From E44-bin46 sp964354655 (GTDB lineage Bacteria; Chloroflexota; Dehalococcoidia; Dehalococcoidales; E44-bin46), in contig CAYHAL010000012.1 in assembly GCA_964354655.1 (NCBI GenBank), positions 1-40,570 of the forward strand: a stretch of DNA of 40,570 bases, read 5' to 3'. Position 1 is the stretch's first letter. Every line of letters starts with the position of its first letter. Below, in pieces: positions 6,840 through 15,857 of the stretch. The position numbers and the translations under genes were made by a program. The notes below the pieces were generated by a model. The model made no database searches, was not told where the DNA came from, and worked only from the letters and a program-made list of their open reading frames with translations.

Positions 6840-8226
6840 AAATCTAGTGACCATAGACGATTTATCCAACGGGGAAATAGAGGCGCTGTTTTCATTAGCT
6901 GACGAGATGTCAGACTCAATGAATGAGCAGTTTGGGGTCTGTCACGGTAAGATTATGGCCAGCCTATTTTTCGAGCCTAGCACTAGGACACGGCTGTCAT
7001 TTGAGACAGCGATGAACCGGCTTGGGGGCAGGGTCGTAAGTGCGGTTGATGTAAAGGCAACCTCGCTGGCTAAAGGTGAAAGCATTGCTGATATGGCAAG
7101 AGTGGTTGGGAGTTACGCCGATATAATTGTCATCCGCCACCCCTGGGAGGGGGCAGCCAAGGTGGTTGCCGACTACGCTGGCGTACCGGTAATAAATGCT
7201 GGTGACGGAAGCCATGAACACCCAACCCAGACCTTGTGTGACCTTTACACCATTAAGAAGGAAAGACAAACCATTAAGGGGCTAAAGATTGCCCTATGGG
7301 GAGACCTAAAATATGGGCGAACCACCCATTCACTAACCTACGCCCTGGCTAGGTTCGGGGCGACTATCCTCCTCCGCCCCGGACCGGGCCTTGAGCTACC
7401 AGAGCATGTTATCAGGAAACTAACCACCGAATATGGGGGCGAGCTAATAAGGTATGAGGCTTTAGACCAAGCAGTTAAAGGAGGGCTTTTCCCCTTAGAT
7501 GCAATATACATAACACCAAGCAGCCCGCATCAACTGGCAATGATGCCCGATGTGAGCATCCAGGTCGAGCTAAAGACCGGCATTGACGCCCTCTATGTTA
7601 CCCGGCTTCAGACGGAAAGACTTTCGGCTAAAAGACAAGAGTTAAAAGAGCACTACCCAGTGGTAGATAAGAAGCTCCTCAAAGGGAAGGAATTTAAGCA
7701 AACGTTGGTTATGCATCCCCTACCCCGCATTGATGAATTAGCCTACGAAGTAGATACCGACCCGAGGAGTATGTACTTTAAACAGGCGGCGCATGGGGTA
7801 CCGATTAGGATGGCGCTTATAGCCTTCTTACTAGGAACTAAGGAAATCTCGGTGCCAAAAGAAGAGGCCTCCTTTATCCCCAAAATAGCCTATCCTGTAT
7901 ATGGGCGAGATTTTGGCGTCAGGTGTTCTAATCCAAAATGCGTGTCAACCCAGGAAAGTGAAACCAAGTATATTAAGCCCGAATTTAAAATAGTAAATAC
8001 CCAGCCGTTAACTTTAAGGTGTGCTTATTGCGAGCATGAGGTTCACCCGCAGTATATAGCCAGTTCAGACTGGCACGAAGGGAGACTGGATAACAAAAAA
8101 TACCATAACGCTGAAAGCCACTGGACTAGAAAGATTAAACCAGAGAATCTGATTATTTTCGATTCAGAAAGTGAAGCTAAGGCTCACGGTTTCAAGCCTA
8201 GCCACTACACCAAAGTGAGGCATTAG
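6823..8226 (+). CDS. pyrB: Aspartate carbamoyltransferase: catalytic chain fused to a PyrI-like zinc domain and an Ada-like tail
   Basis: Makes carbamoyl-aspartate from carbamoyl phosphate and aspartate. Residues 1 to about 345 are the catalytic chain: FEPSTRTRLSF (STRT at 53-56), HPTQTLCDLY and MHPLPRIDELA. A PyrI-type zinc domain follows, with Cys368, Cys373, Cys400 and Cys403 (RCSNPKC and LRCAYC). The PyrI allosteric domain is missing, so this is a PyrB-PyrI(Zn) fusion as reported in some other bacteria. Residues 427-467 resemble the small Ada-like metal-binding module (IKPENLIIF, EAKAHGFKPSH) but lack its usual cysteines. The likely start is the ATG at 6823, five nt after AAAGGAG; a GTG at 6817 lies inside that site. 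It overlaps pyrR by 17 nt. Confidence 0.92.
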   Translation: MVLANRNLVTIDDLSNGEIEALFSLADEMSDSMNEQFGVCHGKIMASLFFEPSTRTRLSFETAMNRLGGRVVSAVDVKATSLAKGESIADMARVVGSYADIIVIRHPWEGAAKVVADYAGVPVINAGDGSHEHPTQTLCDLYTIKKERQTIKGLKIALWGDLKYGRTTHSLTYALARFGATILLRPGPGLELPEHVIRKLTTEYGGELIRYEALDQAVKGGLFPLDAIYITPSSPHQLAMMPDVSIQVELKTGIDALYVTRLQTERLSAKRQELKEHYPVVDKKLLKGKEFKQTLVMHPLPRIDELAYEVDTDPRSMYFKQAAHGVPIRMALIAFLLGTKEISVPKEEASFIPKIAYPVYGRDFGVRCSNPKCVSTQESETKYIKPEFKIVNTQPLTLRCAYCEHEVHPQYIASSDWHEGRLDNKKYHNAESHWTRKIKPENLIIFDSESEAKAHGFKPSHYTKVRH

Positions 8227-8230
8227 ACAA

Positions 8231-9559
8231 ATGATGAAGCCCTTGCTTATTCAGGGTGGTCACATAATTGACCCCAGCCGAGGGATAGATGAAATTGGCA
8301 ATTTGCTTATTTCCAACGGCAGAATCTCATGGCTAGGCAAGAAAGAGACAGCCCTGCCTCAGCCAGGTTATGATATTCTTGACGCCCAGGGGCTAATTGT
8401 CTGCCCCGGATTTGTTGACCTCCACTGCCACCTCAGACAGCCCGGCTTTGAGGACAAGGAGACTATCGCTACCGGAAGCCAGGCTGCTGCCAAAGGCGGC
8501 TTCACCACTATCTGTTGCATGCCTAATACCAACCCACCCTTGGATAATCCAGCGATTATAGATTATGTAAAATCCACGGCAGCGTCAGAAGCTGTAGTCC
8601 GCATCCTGCCTATCGGCTGTATCTCCAAGGGCAGGAAGGGGGAAGAGCTCGCCCCAATGGCTGAGCTGACTTCAGCCGGGGCGGTTGCTTTTAGCGATGA
8701 TGGTAAGCCAGTACTGAATTCACACCTGATGCGCCAAGCATTGGAACACAGCCGTGTCCTTGGCTTGCCCATAATTGACCACAGCGAGGATACCTTCCTC
8801 ACCGAGGGTGGGCTGATGAACGAAGGCATAATATCGACCAGGTTAGGTCTTCAGGGGATACCGGCTGCGGCTGAGGAGATTATTATTGCCCGCGACCTGA
8901 TTCTGGCTCATCTGACTGGAGCCAGACTGCATATCGCCCACGTTTCTACCGAAGGCTCGGTTGACCTTATTCGCCATGCCAAGGAGAAAGGGACAAAGAT
9001 TACCGCTGAGGTTACGCCACACCACCTGACCCTGACCGAGGAAAGGGTCATCGGCTATAACACCAACGCTAAGGTGAATCCGCCGCTGAGGACTAAACGG
9101 GATACCCAAGCCTTAATTCAGGGGCTTAAGGAAAATGTAATTGATGCTATTGCTACCGACCATGCCCCTCACACCGAAGCCGATAAGCTGGTTGACTTTG
9201 CTGTGGCTCCCTTTGGCATCAGCGGCTTTGAAACTGCCCTGGGCAGCCTGTTGAGTTTAGTACACAATGGACAGCTAAGCCTGAAAACCTTTATCTCCAA
9301 GCTTACCTGCGAACCGGCAAAGATTATCGGTGACAAATATGGGAAGCTGGGTAGCCTTGAAGCTGGAGTTCCAGCCGATGTTACTATCTTTGACCCCAAT
9401 ATGGAGTGGGTAGTTGACCCCAAGGCTTTTGTCTCTAAAGGCAAGAATACCCCCCTGGCTGGCTCTAAGCTTAAAGGCAAGGTAGTGGCAACTATAGCCC
9501 AGGGAAGGCTAGTCTATAAAGACGACTCCGCTAAGCTTAAGGTGAAAGGAAAATACTAA
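8231..9559 (+). CDS. pyrC: Dihydroorotase (class I)
   Basis: A 442-residue amidohydrolase that cyclises carbamoyl-aspartate to dihydroorotate. Metal and substrate motifs are DLHCHLRQPGFEDKET, CMPNTNPP, the His of AHVSTEGS, TPHHLTLT and the Asp of ATDHAPH. The length fits class I (bacterial PyrC/AllB-like) dihydroorotases. It begins 4 nt after pyrB; two ATG codons in a row (8231, 8234) make the exact start uncertain by one residue. A stretch with two hairpins separates it from carA. Confidence 0.95.
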   Translation: MMKPLLIQGGHIIDPSRGIDEIGNLLISNGRISWLGKKETALPQPGYDILDAQGLIVCPGFVDLHCHLRQPGFEDKETIATGSQAAAKGGFTTICCMPNTNPPLDNPAIIDYVKSTAASEAVVRILPIGCISKGRKGEELAPMAELTSAGAVAFSDDGKPVLNSHLMRQALEHSRVLGLPIIDHSEDTFLTEGGLMNEGIISTRLGLQGIPAAAEEIIIARDLILAHLTGARLHIAHVSTEGSVDLIRHAKEKGTKITAEVTPHHLTLTEERVIGYNTNAKVNPPLRTKRDTQALIQGLKENVIDAIATDHAPHTEADKLVDFAVAPFGISGFETALGSLLSLVHNGQLSLKTFISKLTCEPAKIIGDKYGKLGSLEAGVPADVTIFDPNMEWVVDPKAFVSKGKNTPLAGSKLKGKVVATIAQGRLVYKDDSAKLKVKGKY

Positions 9560-9604
9560 AGAGAGGCGCAGCCTTTGAAGAAGAAAGTATTAAAAGGGGA
9601 GTTT

Positions 9605-9666
9605 AAGAGGGGCTACACCCCTCTTTCAAACCCAAACCTCCCCCTCTCCTTTGAAGGAGAGAGGGG
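9605..9666. repeat. Two hairpins of a GC-rich intergenic repeat between pyrC and carA
   Basis: Hairpin 1 pairs AAGAGGGG (9605-9612) with CCCCTCTT (9618-9625). Hairpin 2 pairs CTCTCCTT (9644-9651) with AAGGAGAG (9654-9661), extended by C/G runs. The following AAGGGGGTGAGGT runs directly into the carA start region. C-rich/G-rich sequence of the same style recurs near 30100-30133. It looks like an inserted MITE-like unit. Confidence 0.6.
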
Positions 9667-9693
9667 ATTAAGGGGGTGAGGTAGATAGAAACT

Positions 9694-10800
9694 ATAACCA
9701 AAAAGGCAATACTAGTCCTAGAAGACGGCTCAGTTTACCAAGGCTATGCCTTTGGCGCTGAGGCTGGTGCCTACGGTGAGGTCGTTTTCAACACCAGTAT
9801 GGCAGGCTATCAAGAGATGCTGACCGACCCCTCCTATGCTGGGCAGATTGTCGTCCCCACCTACCCCCTTATCGGCAACTATGGAATAAATAAGCAGGAC
9901 TTTGAATCAAATAAAATCCAGGTAAGGGGCTTTGTGGTCAGGGAAGAATGTCTGGAGCCCAATCATTACCTCAGCGCCGGCACCCTTGACCAATTTCTTA
10001 AGGAGTATGGCATACCGGGGATTTACGGCGTGGACACCCGAGCCCTCACCCGCCGCCTCCGCTCAGCAGGGGTAATGACGGGTATTATTACTGACGATGA
10101 TACGCCAGAACAGGCTCTGGAACAATTAAAGGAGCTGCCCAACTACGGGACAATTGACTTTGTTAAGCAGGTTACTACTGATGTCCCCTATCAGTGGGAG
10201 CCAGATTCAACTGAAACAGATTCACTAACTTTATGTAAAGTTATTGTCCTTGACTGCGGCCTAAAATACTCTATCCTGCGCACCATGAGGAGTATGGGGT
10301 GTCAGGTAACGGCTGTCCCGGCCACCATGCCTGCCAAGGAAATCCTGAGACTAGAACCCGACGGCATTATCCTCTCCCCTGGTCCGGGTAACCCGGAACT
10401 GCTGGACTACATTGTAGATACGGTTAAAAGACTTGTTGGCAATAAACCGATAATGGGTATCTGCCTTGGTAATCAGCTAATCGCCCGAGCCTTTGGCGCC
10501 AAGACCTTCAAGATGAAGTTCGGGCACCGTGGTGGCAACCACCCCGTCCGAGACCTCGCCACCGGCAGGGTTTACATCACCGCCCAGAACCATGGCTATG
10601 CTGTTGACCCTGACAGCCTCAAAAACGGGCTAGAGGTCACCTATCTAAATGTTAACGACGGCACGGTGGAGGGCTTACGCCACAAGGAGCTACCCGTCTT
10701 CTGCATCCAGTACCACTCCGAAGCCTCCCCCGGTCCATGGGACAGCACCTACCTCTTCACAGAGTTTCTGGAGATGGTGAGGGGAGAGAAAATTAATTGA
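9694..10800 (+). CDS. carA: Carbamoyl phosphate synthase small subunit, probable AUA start
   Basis: The glutaminase subunit of CPSase, supplying ammonia to CarB. The GATase domain has MGICLGNQ (nucleophile Cys) and QYHSEASPGP (His and Glu). The N-terminal domain reads KKAILVLEDGSVYQGYAFGAEAG and continues through the first in-frame ATG at 9799, so the protein must begin well before that ATG. No ATG, GTG or TTG lies in frame between the stop at 9682-9684 and 9799. The best starts are ATA at 9694 (ATA-ACC-AAA-AAG, giving 368 residues, like family members beginning MTKKA) or ATA at 9685, behind GGTGAGG at 9675-9681. A point mutation, exotic initiation or a sequence error are alternatives. Confidence 0.9.
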   Translation: MTKKAILVLEDGSVYQGYAFGAEAGAYGEVVFNTSMAGYQEMLTDPSYAGQIVVPTYPLIGNYGINKQDFESNKIQVRGFVVREECLEPNHYLSAGTLDQFLKEYGIPGIYGVDTRALTRRLRSAGVMTGIITDDDTPEQALEQLKELPNYGTIDFVKQVTTDVPYQWEPDSTETDSLTLCKVIVLDCGLKYSILRTMRSMGCQVTAVPATMPAKEILRLEPDGIILSPGPGNPELLDYIVDTVKRLVGNKPIMGICLGNQLIARAFGAKTFKMKFGHRGGNHPVRDLATGRVYITAQNHGYAVDPDSLKNGLEVTYLNVNDGTVEGLRHKELPVFCIQYHSEASPGPWDSTYLFTEFLEMVRGEKIN

Positions 10801-11687
10801 TAGACCAAATCTGGCAATTTTTATCTCAGAATAGAGACGCATTAATAATAGGTGTCATTATTGCTATAGTCATTGCTTTGCTTCGCAATTTGTTACGAAG
10901 ATTATGGCAAGCAATCTTTTCGACTCCTGAAAAGAAGAAAGAAAAAGATAACAAATTAAAGGTACATTTCAAAGAGCTAAAAGATGAAGCAAAATCTATC
11001 ATGTCTGAGGCAAATTTAATTGAGATGTATGGTGCAGTTGTCGCTTCTAAAGGTTCTGTTCCTCTCTATCACCCAGATTTTGTAGGAATCGAACTACCAA
11101 AATTCCCAGAGAATTTTACGGCACATTTTCCTGAAATCGCCAAAAAATGGATAGAATGCATCGGGAGAATTCTAGAGCATAGTAAAAGTTATAAACAACT
11201 AGTGCAGAACATCAGGAATAGCTTTAAGTCAGAAGGAATCCCTATTGTAGACATAAATCATCCGCCCAATGTCTCCCCGTACATTTATGATAACATCTTT
11301 CCCCCTCTCTTTAATTGGTGGAAAGACTGCGGTCAGAGCAAAGCTAATCCTTGGCCTAATTTTGAGCAGATTGAAACCAAACGAGATTTTGGACCTAACC
11401 ACCTAGTGGTAGCAGGTTGGAATTCACAGGCTATCGCCTACGCAGAAACAGACAGCGATAAACGGAGGTGTAAAGAAGCCATCGGTAGAGTAGCAAAAAA
11501 CAAGGAATATGAGAATGAAGCAGCCAAAACAATTGAGTTGGCAAATGAACGAATGAAAGACGTAAGAACCTTCAAAGGGCAGCTGACTGATACTCTTGAT
11601 GATATAGAGAAGTTTTGGCCTGGTACTAAGAAGTATAAATTCAAAGAGGAAAAGAATTGTTCTAGGTGTAAAGAGCTATTTCACTAA
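10797..11687 (+). CDS. Unrecognised single-span membrane protein inserted between carA and carB
   Basis: A 296-residue protein starting TTG at 10797, overlapping the carA stop (TTGA). Residues 14-34 form one membrane segment (ALIIGVIIAIVIALL), followed by a basic KKKEKDNK stretch and a charged, mostly helical cytoplasmic domain. A C-terminal CSRC pair sits six residues from the end. I do not recognise the family. Its codons are distinctly more AT-rich than those of carA and carB. It has no link to pyrimidine synthesis, so it looks like a later insertion that kept the operon reading. The carB ribosome binding site GGGGAG lies just after its stop. Confidence 0.75.
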   Translation: MIDQIWQFLSQNRDALIIGVIIAIVIALLRNLLRRLWQAIFSTPEKKKEKDNKLKVHFKELKDEAKSIMSEANLIEMYGAVVASKGSVPLYHPDFVGIELPKFPENFTAHFPEIAKKWIECIGRILEHSKSYKQLVQNIRNSFKSEGIPIVDINHPPNVSPYIYDNIFPPLFNWWKDCGQSKANPWPNFEQIETKRDFGPNHLVVAGWNSQAIAYAETDSDKRRCKEAIGRVAKNKEYENEAAKTIELANERMKDVRTFKGQLTDTLDDIEKFWPGTKKYKFKEEKNCSRCKELFH

Positions 11688-11696
11688 GGGGAGTTT

Positions 11697-14600
11697 ATGT
11701 CTAAACCTAAAAAAGTTTTGATTATTGGTTCGGGGCCGATAATTATCGGGCAGGCGGCGGAGTTTGACTACGCCGGCACTCAGGCGTGCAAGGCGATGAG
11801 GGAGGAAGGGGTCATTTCAGTCCTGGTCAACTCCAACCCGGCAACTATTATGACCGATGAGGGCATCGCCGATATTGTCTATATTGAGCCGCTCACCGTG
11901 GACATGGTCGGGCGCATTATTGAGCAGGAGCGCCCCGATGGCTTGCTGCCCACCCTTGGCGGTCAGACCGGGCTTAACCTAGCCGTAGACTTAGCCGATG
12001 CCGGCATCCTGGATAAATACAATGTAAGGTCGCTGGGGACTCCGATACAGACGATAAGGAATGCCGAAGACCGAGAGCTATTTAAGCAGTTGCTAATCAA
12101 TATTGGGGAGCCGGTGCCGGAGAGCGCTACCGTCAATACCCTGGAACAAGCCAAAGAGGTAGCCAAAAAGATAGGTCTGCCGGTGGTAATCCGCCCGGCT
12201 TACACCCTGGGCGGAACTGGCGGCGGGCTAGCCGATACCTGGCAGGAACTGGAGAGGGTAGCAACCATAGGGCTGGCTACCAGCCCCATTCATCAGGTAC
12301 TAATAGAACAATCGGTAGCCGGCTGGAAGGAAATAGAGTACGAGGTGATGCGTGACAGCGCCGATAACTGCATCACCGTCTGCAATATGGAGAACATTGA
12401 CCCTATGGGGGTGCACACCGGTGACAGCATCGTCGTCGCTCCCAGCCAGACATTGACCAATAAAGAACACCAGATGTTGCGGACAGCCAGCCTCAAGATT
12501 ATTCGAGCCCTAGGTATTGAGGGTGGCTGTAACATACAGTTTGCCCTCGACCCCGGTAGCAATAATTACTATGTAATTGAGGTCAATCCACGGGTCAGCC
12601 GCAGCTCAGCCCTAGCCAGTAAAGCTACCGGCTACCCTATCGCCCGGGTGGCAGCTAAAATAGCTATTGGCAAGAGGCTAGATGAAATCCCCAACCAAAT
12701 AACCGGGAAGACAATGGCTGCCTTTGAGCCAACGCTTGACTATCTGGTGGTCAAAATCCCCCGCTGGCCATTTGATAAGTTTGCCTCAGGCGATAGGGTT
12801 ATCGGTACCCAGATGAAAGCCACCGGTGAGGTAATGGCTATTGATAGGTGCTTTGAGGCAGCTTTGCAGAAGGCAGTCCGCTCCCTTGAGTTTAGTAATA
12901 GGTCGCTACTGTGGGAAGACCGACAATGGGAGATGGGAAAAGACATTAACTCTTACCCCTTAGCACCCAACGACCTGAGATTATGGGCAATAATGGCGGC
13001 TCTTAGACGAGGGATAACTACTGAAGCGCTAGCCCAGCGGACCAAGATTGACCTGTGGTTTATAACCAAGCTTCAGAACATTGTGAATATGGAAAAGAAG
13101 CTCCTGTCCCAGCCGCTGACGCCGGAGCTTCTGCGGCAAGCAAAGCGGCTTGGCTTCTCCGACGAGCAGATTGGGACTTTAGCCGATAGACTCGCTGAGC
13201 AGGTAAGAGGGCTGCGCCATAGCTGGAATATCCGACCGGTCTACAAGTTGGTAGATACCTGTGCCGCTGAATTTGATGCTGCTACCCCCTACTTTTATAG
13301 CACCTATGAGGAGGAGAATGAGGCTGAGCCTCTTCACGGAAACAAGGCGGTGGTCATCGGCAGCGGACCTATCCGCATTGGACAGGGCATTGAATTTGAC
13401 TACTGTAGTGTGCATTCAGCCTGGGCACTACAGGAATCTGGATTCAAGAGCATCATGGTCAACTCCAATCCAGAAACAGTATCCACCGACTTTGACACTA
13501 GCAGCCGCCTTTATTTCGAAGCCCTGGATGAGGAGAGCCTGCGTGATATTCTGGAAAATGAAAGCCAGAAAACTGGAGCTCGGGATAATATCCCACCATC
13601 TTCCATAGTTCAATTCGGTGGTCAAACCGCCATCAATCTATCCCAGCCTTTGTCCCGGAGCGGAATGCCTCTGCTTGGCTCCAGCGCTGACACTATTGAC
13701 CTGGCTTCGGACCGGGGTAGATTTGAGAACTTCCTTAACCAACTAGGAATCCCTCAGCCTCCGGGGGCTGGGGTAACCTCTGTAGATGAAGCCCTTAGCA
13801 CTGCTAAGGTCATCGGTTATCCAGTGTTGGTCCGCCCTAGCTACGTGCTCGGTGGCAGGGCTATGGAAATAGTCCATGACGCCACCGAACTCATCCGCTA
13901 CATGAGCCTAGCTATAGAACTGGATACCAAGCACCCTGTCCTTATTGATAAATACCTAGAGGGGAGGGAGGCAGAGGTTGATGCCATAGCTGACGGCGAG
14001 CGTGTTTTCATCCCTGGAATAATGGAACACATCGAACGGGCAGGAGTCCACAGCGGGGATTCTATGGCTGTCTACCCTGGAGTAAGCCTGACCAAGCCAG
14101 AAATAGAAACTATGGTTGACTATACCATCAGGATAGGACTAGGGCTTAACATTAAAGGCTTGATGAATGTCCAGTTTGTTATTATGCCAAGCCGACAAGG
14201 GGCGTCGGTTTATGTCCTTGAAGTTAACCCTCGGGCTAGCCGTACCATCCCATTTATCTCCAAGGTCACCGGTGTGCCAATGGTAAATGTGGCGACCAAA
14301 GTTATGCTCGGTAAAAGTCTCAAGGAGCAGGGCTATGACACCGGGCTTTGGAAGCGACAAAATCTGGTTGGTATTAAAGCCCCGGTTTTTTCTATGTCAA
14401 AGCTACTTGGCGTTGACACCTACCTTGGTCCAGAAATGAAGTCCACTGGAGAGGTCATGGGGATTGACTACACCTTTGACGCTGCCTTAGCCAAGGCTCT
14501 TCTGGCTGCTGGACTGATGCTACTACCTCATGGGGCGATACTTTTCAGTATTGCCGATAGAGATAAGCCTGAAGCACTACCTATAATCAGAAGGTTTTCG

Positions 14601-14948
14601 TCAGTAGGCTATAGGCTCTATGCCACTGAGGGCACGGCAGCCATGATTGAGGCAGCCGGACTCCCGGTAAAAATGATTAGCAAGAAATTGAGCGAGGGAC
14701 ATCCCAATGTTGTCGACATCATTAACGATGGGACAGTAAATGGTGTGGTCAATACCATTACTGGAGGTCGCATTCCACTAAGGGACGGCTTCCATATCCG
14801 CCGGGCAGCAGTTGAGAAGCGCATCCCGTGCTTTACCTCCCTTGACACGGCTCGAGTTGCCGCCGAGGCACTTGCCAATGGAAGCCAAATTTATAGCGCT
14901 CAACCATTATCCAGCTACCGAACAAGAAAAAGACTGAAAGGGCACTGA
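11697..14948 (+). CDS. carB: Carbamoyl phosphate synthase large subunit
   Basis: A 1083-residue protein of two homologous ATP-grasp halves. The N-half begins KVLIIGSGPIIIGQAAEFDYAG; the second half begins KAVVIGSGPIRIGQGIEFDYC near residue 550. Each half has its ATP-grasp core (VIRPAYTLGGTGGG and VLVRPSYVLGGRAMEIV). The MGS-like allosteric domain occupies the last 130 residues or so (YATEGTAAMIEAAG). The length is full for the family. The ATG has GGGGAG seven nt upstream. The products feed PyrB in the same operon. Confidence 0.96.
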   Translation: MSKPKKVLIIGSGPIIIGQAAEFDYAGTQACKAMREEGVISVLVNSNPATIMTDEGIADIVYIEPLTVDMVGRIIEQERPDGLLPTLGGQTGLNLAVDLADAGILDKYNVRSLGTPIQTIRNAEDRELFKQLLINIGEPVPESATVNTLEQAKEVAKKIGLPVVIRPAYTLGGTGGGLADTWQELERVATIGLATSPIHQVLIEQSVAGWKEIEYEVMRDSADNCITVCNMENIDPMGVHTGDSIVVAPSQTLTNKEHQMLRTASLKIIRALGIEGGCNIQFALDPGSNNYYVIEVNPRVSRSSALASKATGYPIARVAAKIAIGKRLDEIPNQITGKTMAAFEPTLDYLVVKIPRWPFDKFASGDRVIGTQMKATGEVMAIDRCFEAALQKAVRSLEFSNRSLLWEDRQWEMGKDINSYPLAPNDLRLWAIMAALRRGITTEALAQRTKIDLWFITKLQNIVNMEKKLLSQPLTPELLRQAKRLGFSDEQIGTLADRLAEQVRGLRHSWNIRPVYKLVDTCAAEFDAATPYFYSTYEEENEAEPLHGNKAVVIGSGPIRIGQGIEFDYCSVHSAWALQESGFKSIMVNSNPETVSTDFDTSSRLYFEALDEESLRDILENESQKTGARDNIPPSSIVQFGGQTAINLSQPLSRSGMPLLGSSADTIDLASDRGRFENFLNQLGIPQPPGAGVTSVDEALSTAKVIGYPVLVRPSYVLGGRAMEIVHDATELIRYMSLAIELDTKHPVLIDKYLEGREAEVDAIADGERVFIPGIMEHIERAGVHSGDSMAVYPGVSLTKPEIETMVDYTIRIGLGLNIKGLMNVQFVIMPSRQGASVYVLEVNPRASRTIPFISKVTGVPMVNVATKVMLGKSLKEQGYDTGLWKRQNLVGIKAPVFSMSKLLGVDTYLGPEMKSTGEVMGIDYTFDAALAKALLAAGLMLLPHGAILFSIADRDKPEALPIIRRFSSVGYRLYATEGTAAMIEAAGLPVKMISKKLSEGHPNVVDIINDGTVNGVVNTITGGRIPLRDGFHIRRAAVEKRIPCFTSLDTARVAAEALANGSQIYSAQPLSSYRTRKRLKGH

Positions 14949-14949
14949 C

Positions 14950-15738
14950 TTGGAGCAAGCCTCGGCTTCCATAATTTCTAATAGTGAAGCAATGCCGGGT
15001 GTTTACCTTATGTGGCTAGAATCGCCCCAAATAGCCTCTGAAGCTAAGCCGGGGCAATTTGTCATGGTGCGCTGCGGGGAAGGCACCGAGCACCCGCTAC
15101 GCCGCCCATTGAGCATCCACCGGCTAACTAACAATAAGCTCGCCTTTTTATTCACTGTAGTCGGTAAAGGCACCCGCTGGCTTGCCCAACGCCAAGCTGG
15201 GAGTAGTATTGACCTGCTTGGACCTCTAGGCAATGGTTATTCTATTCAACCTGGCTCGCATAACCTGCTATTACTGGCTGGCGGTATTGGTATTGCTCCA
15301 TTATGCTTCCTGACTGAGGAAGCCGTTAATCAAGGATATTCGGTAACACTGCTGTTAGGAGCATCAACGGCTACCCAGCTTTACCCTAGGCACCTCCTGC
15401 CTGCCAAAGTTGAGCTTGTCATTACTACCGAGGACGGGACTGCTGGCAGGAAGGGGATGATAACCGACCTCTTATCACATCTTGTTGGTTGGGCAGACCA
15501 AATCTTTGCCTGTGGACCTACCGAAATGCATTATGATATGGCGCTGCGAAAGAAGGAACTTAAACTTGAAGGGAAACCAGCCCAGATTTCCCTAGAGATG
15601 AGGATGGGCTGTGGGCTTGGGGTATGCTACGGGTGTACAGTGAAGACCAAAAATGGGCTGAAGCAGGTATGCAAGGACGGACCGGTATTCGAGCTTGATG
15701 ATATCCTCTGGGATGAACTAATCCTAGCGGGTGTTTGA
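14950..15738 (+). CDS. pyrK: Dihydroorotate dehydrogenase electron transfer subunit
   Basis: A 262-residue FAD/2Fe-2S protein. The FAD domain has HPLRRPLSIHR, the NAD-side glycine motif reads LAGGIGIAPL, and the 2Fe-2S cluster ligands are Cys221, Cys226, Cys229 and Cys241. PyrK couples PyrD to NAD. It starts at TTG one nt after the carB stop. No pyrD follows: the next gene is a propeller lipoprotein, so the catalytic partner must lie elsewhere. Confidence 0.93.
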   Translation: MEQASASIISNSEAMPGVYLMWLESPQIASEAKPGQFVMVRCGEGTEHPLRRPLSIHRLTNNKLAFLFTVVGKGTRWLAQRQAGSSIDLLGPLGNGYSIQPGSHNLLLLAGGIGIAPLCFLTEEAVNQGYSVTLLLGASTATQLYPRHLLPAKVELVITTEDGTAGRKGMITDLLSHLVGWADQIFACGPTEMHYDMALRKKELKLEGKPAQISLEMRMGCGLGVCYGCTVKTKNGLKQVCKDGPVFELDDILWDELILAGV

Positions 15739-15772
15739 GAGGGGCTAGCCTCTATTCTATAAAATCCCATTT

Positions 15773-15800
15773 TTGTAGTCGTATATGCGTATATGATAAT
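15773..15800 (+). promoter_or_regulatory. Possible promoter of the propeller lipoprotein gene
   Basis: TTGTAG (15773-15778) and GATAAT (15795-15800) with a 16-bp spacer. The -35 box is weak. Confidence 0.35.
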
Positions 15801-15857
15801 ATCGGTGGGGAATTATCACGGCAAAAGCAAGCTACTTGCTGGTTCAGGAGAATTGAA

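Noticed and set aside
565..15795. A 14-mer shared in inverted orientation by the arsR operator region (565-578) and the upstream region of the propeller lipoprotein (15782-15795).
   Set aside because: The sequence is AT-rich and made of TATATG/CATATA units; matches of this length are expected by chance within a 40-kb window.
15735..15857. Upstream extension of the propeller protein from 15735.
   Set aside because: The ATG at 15858 has a good ribosome site and directly precedes the lipoprotein signal; the extension would bury the signal.
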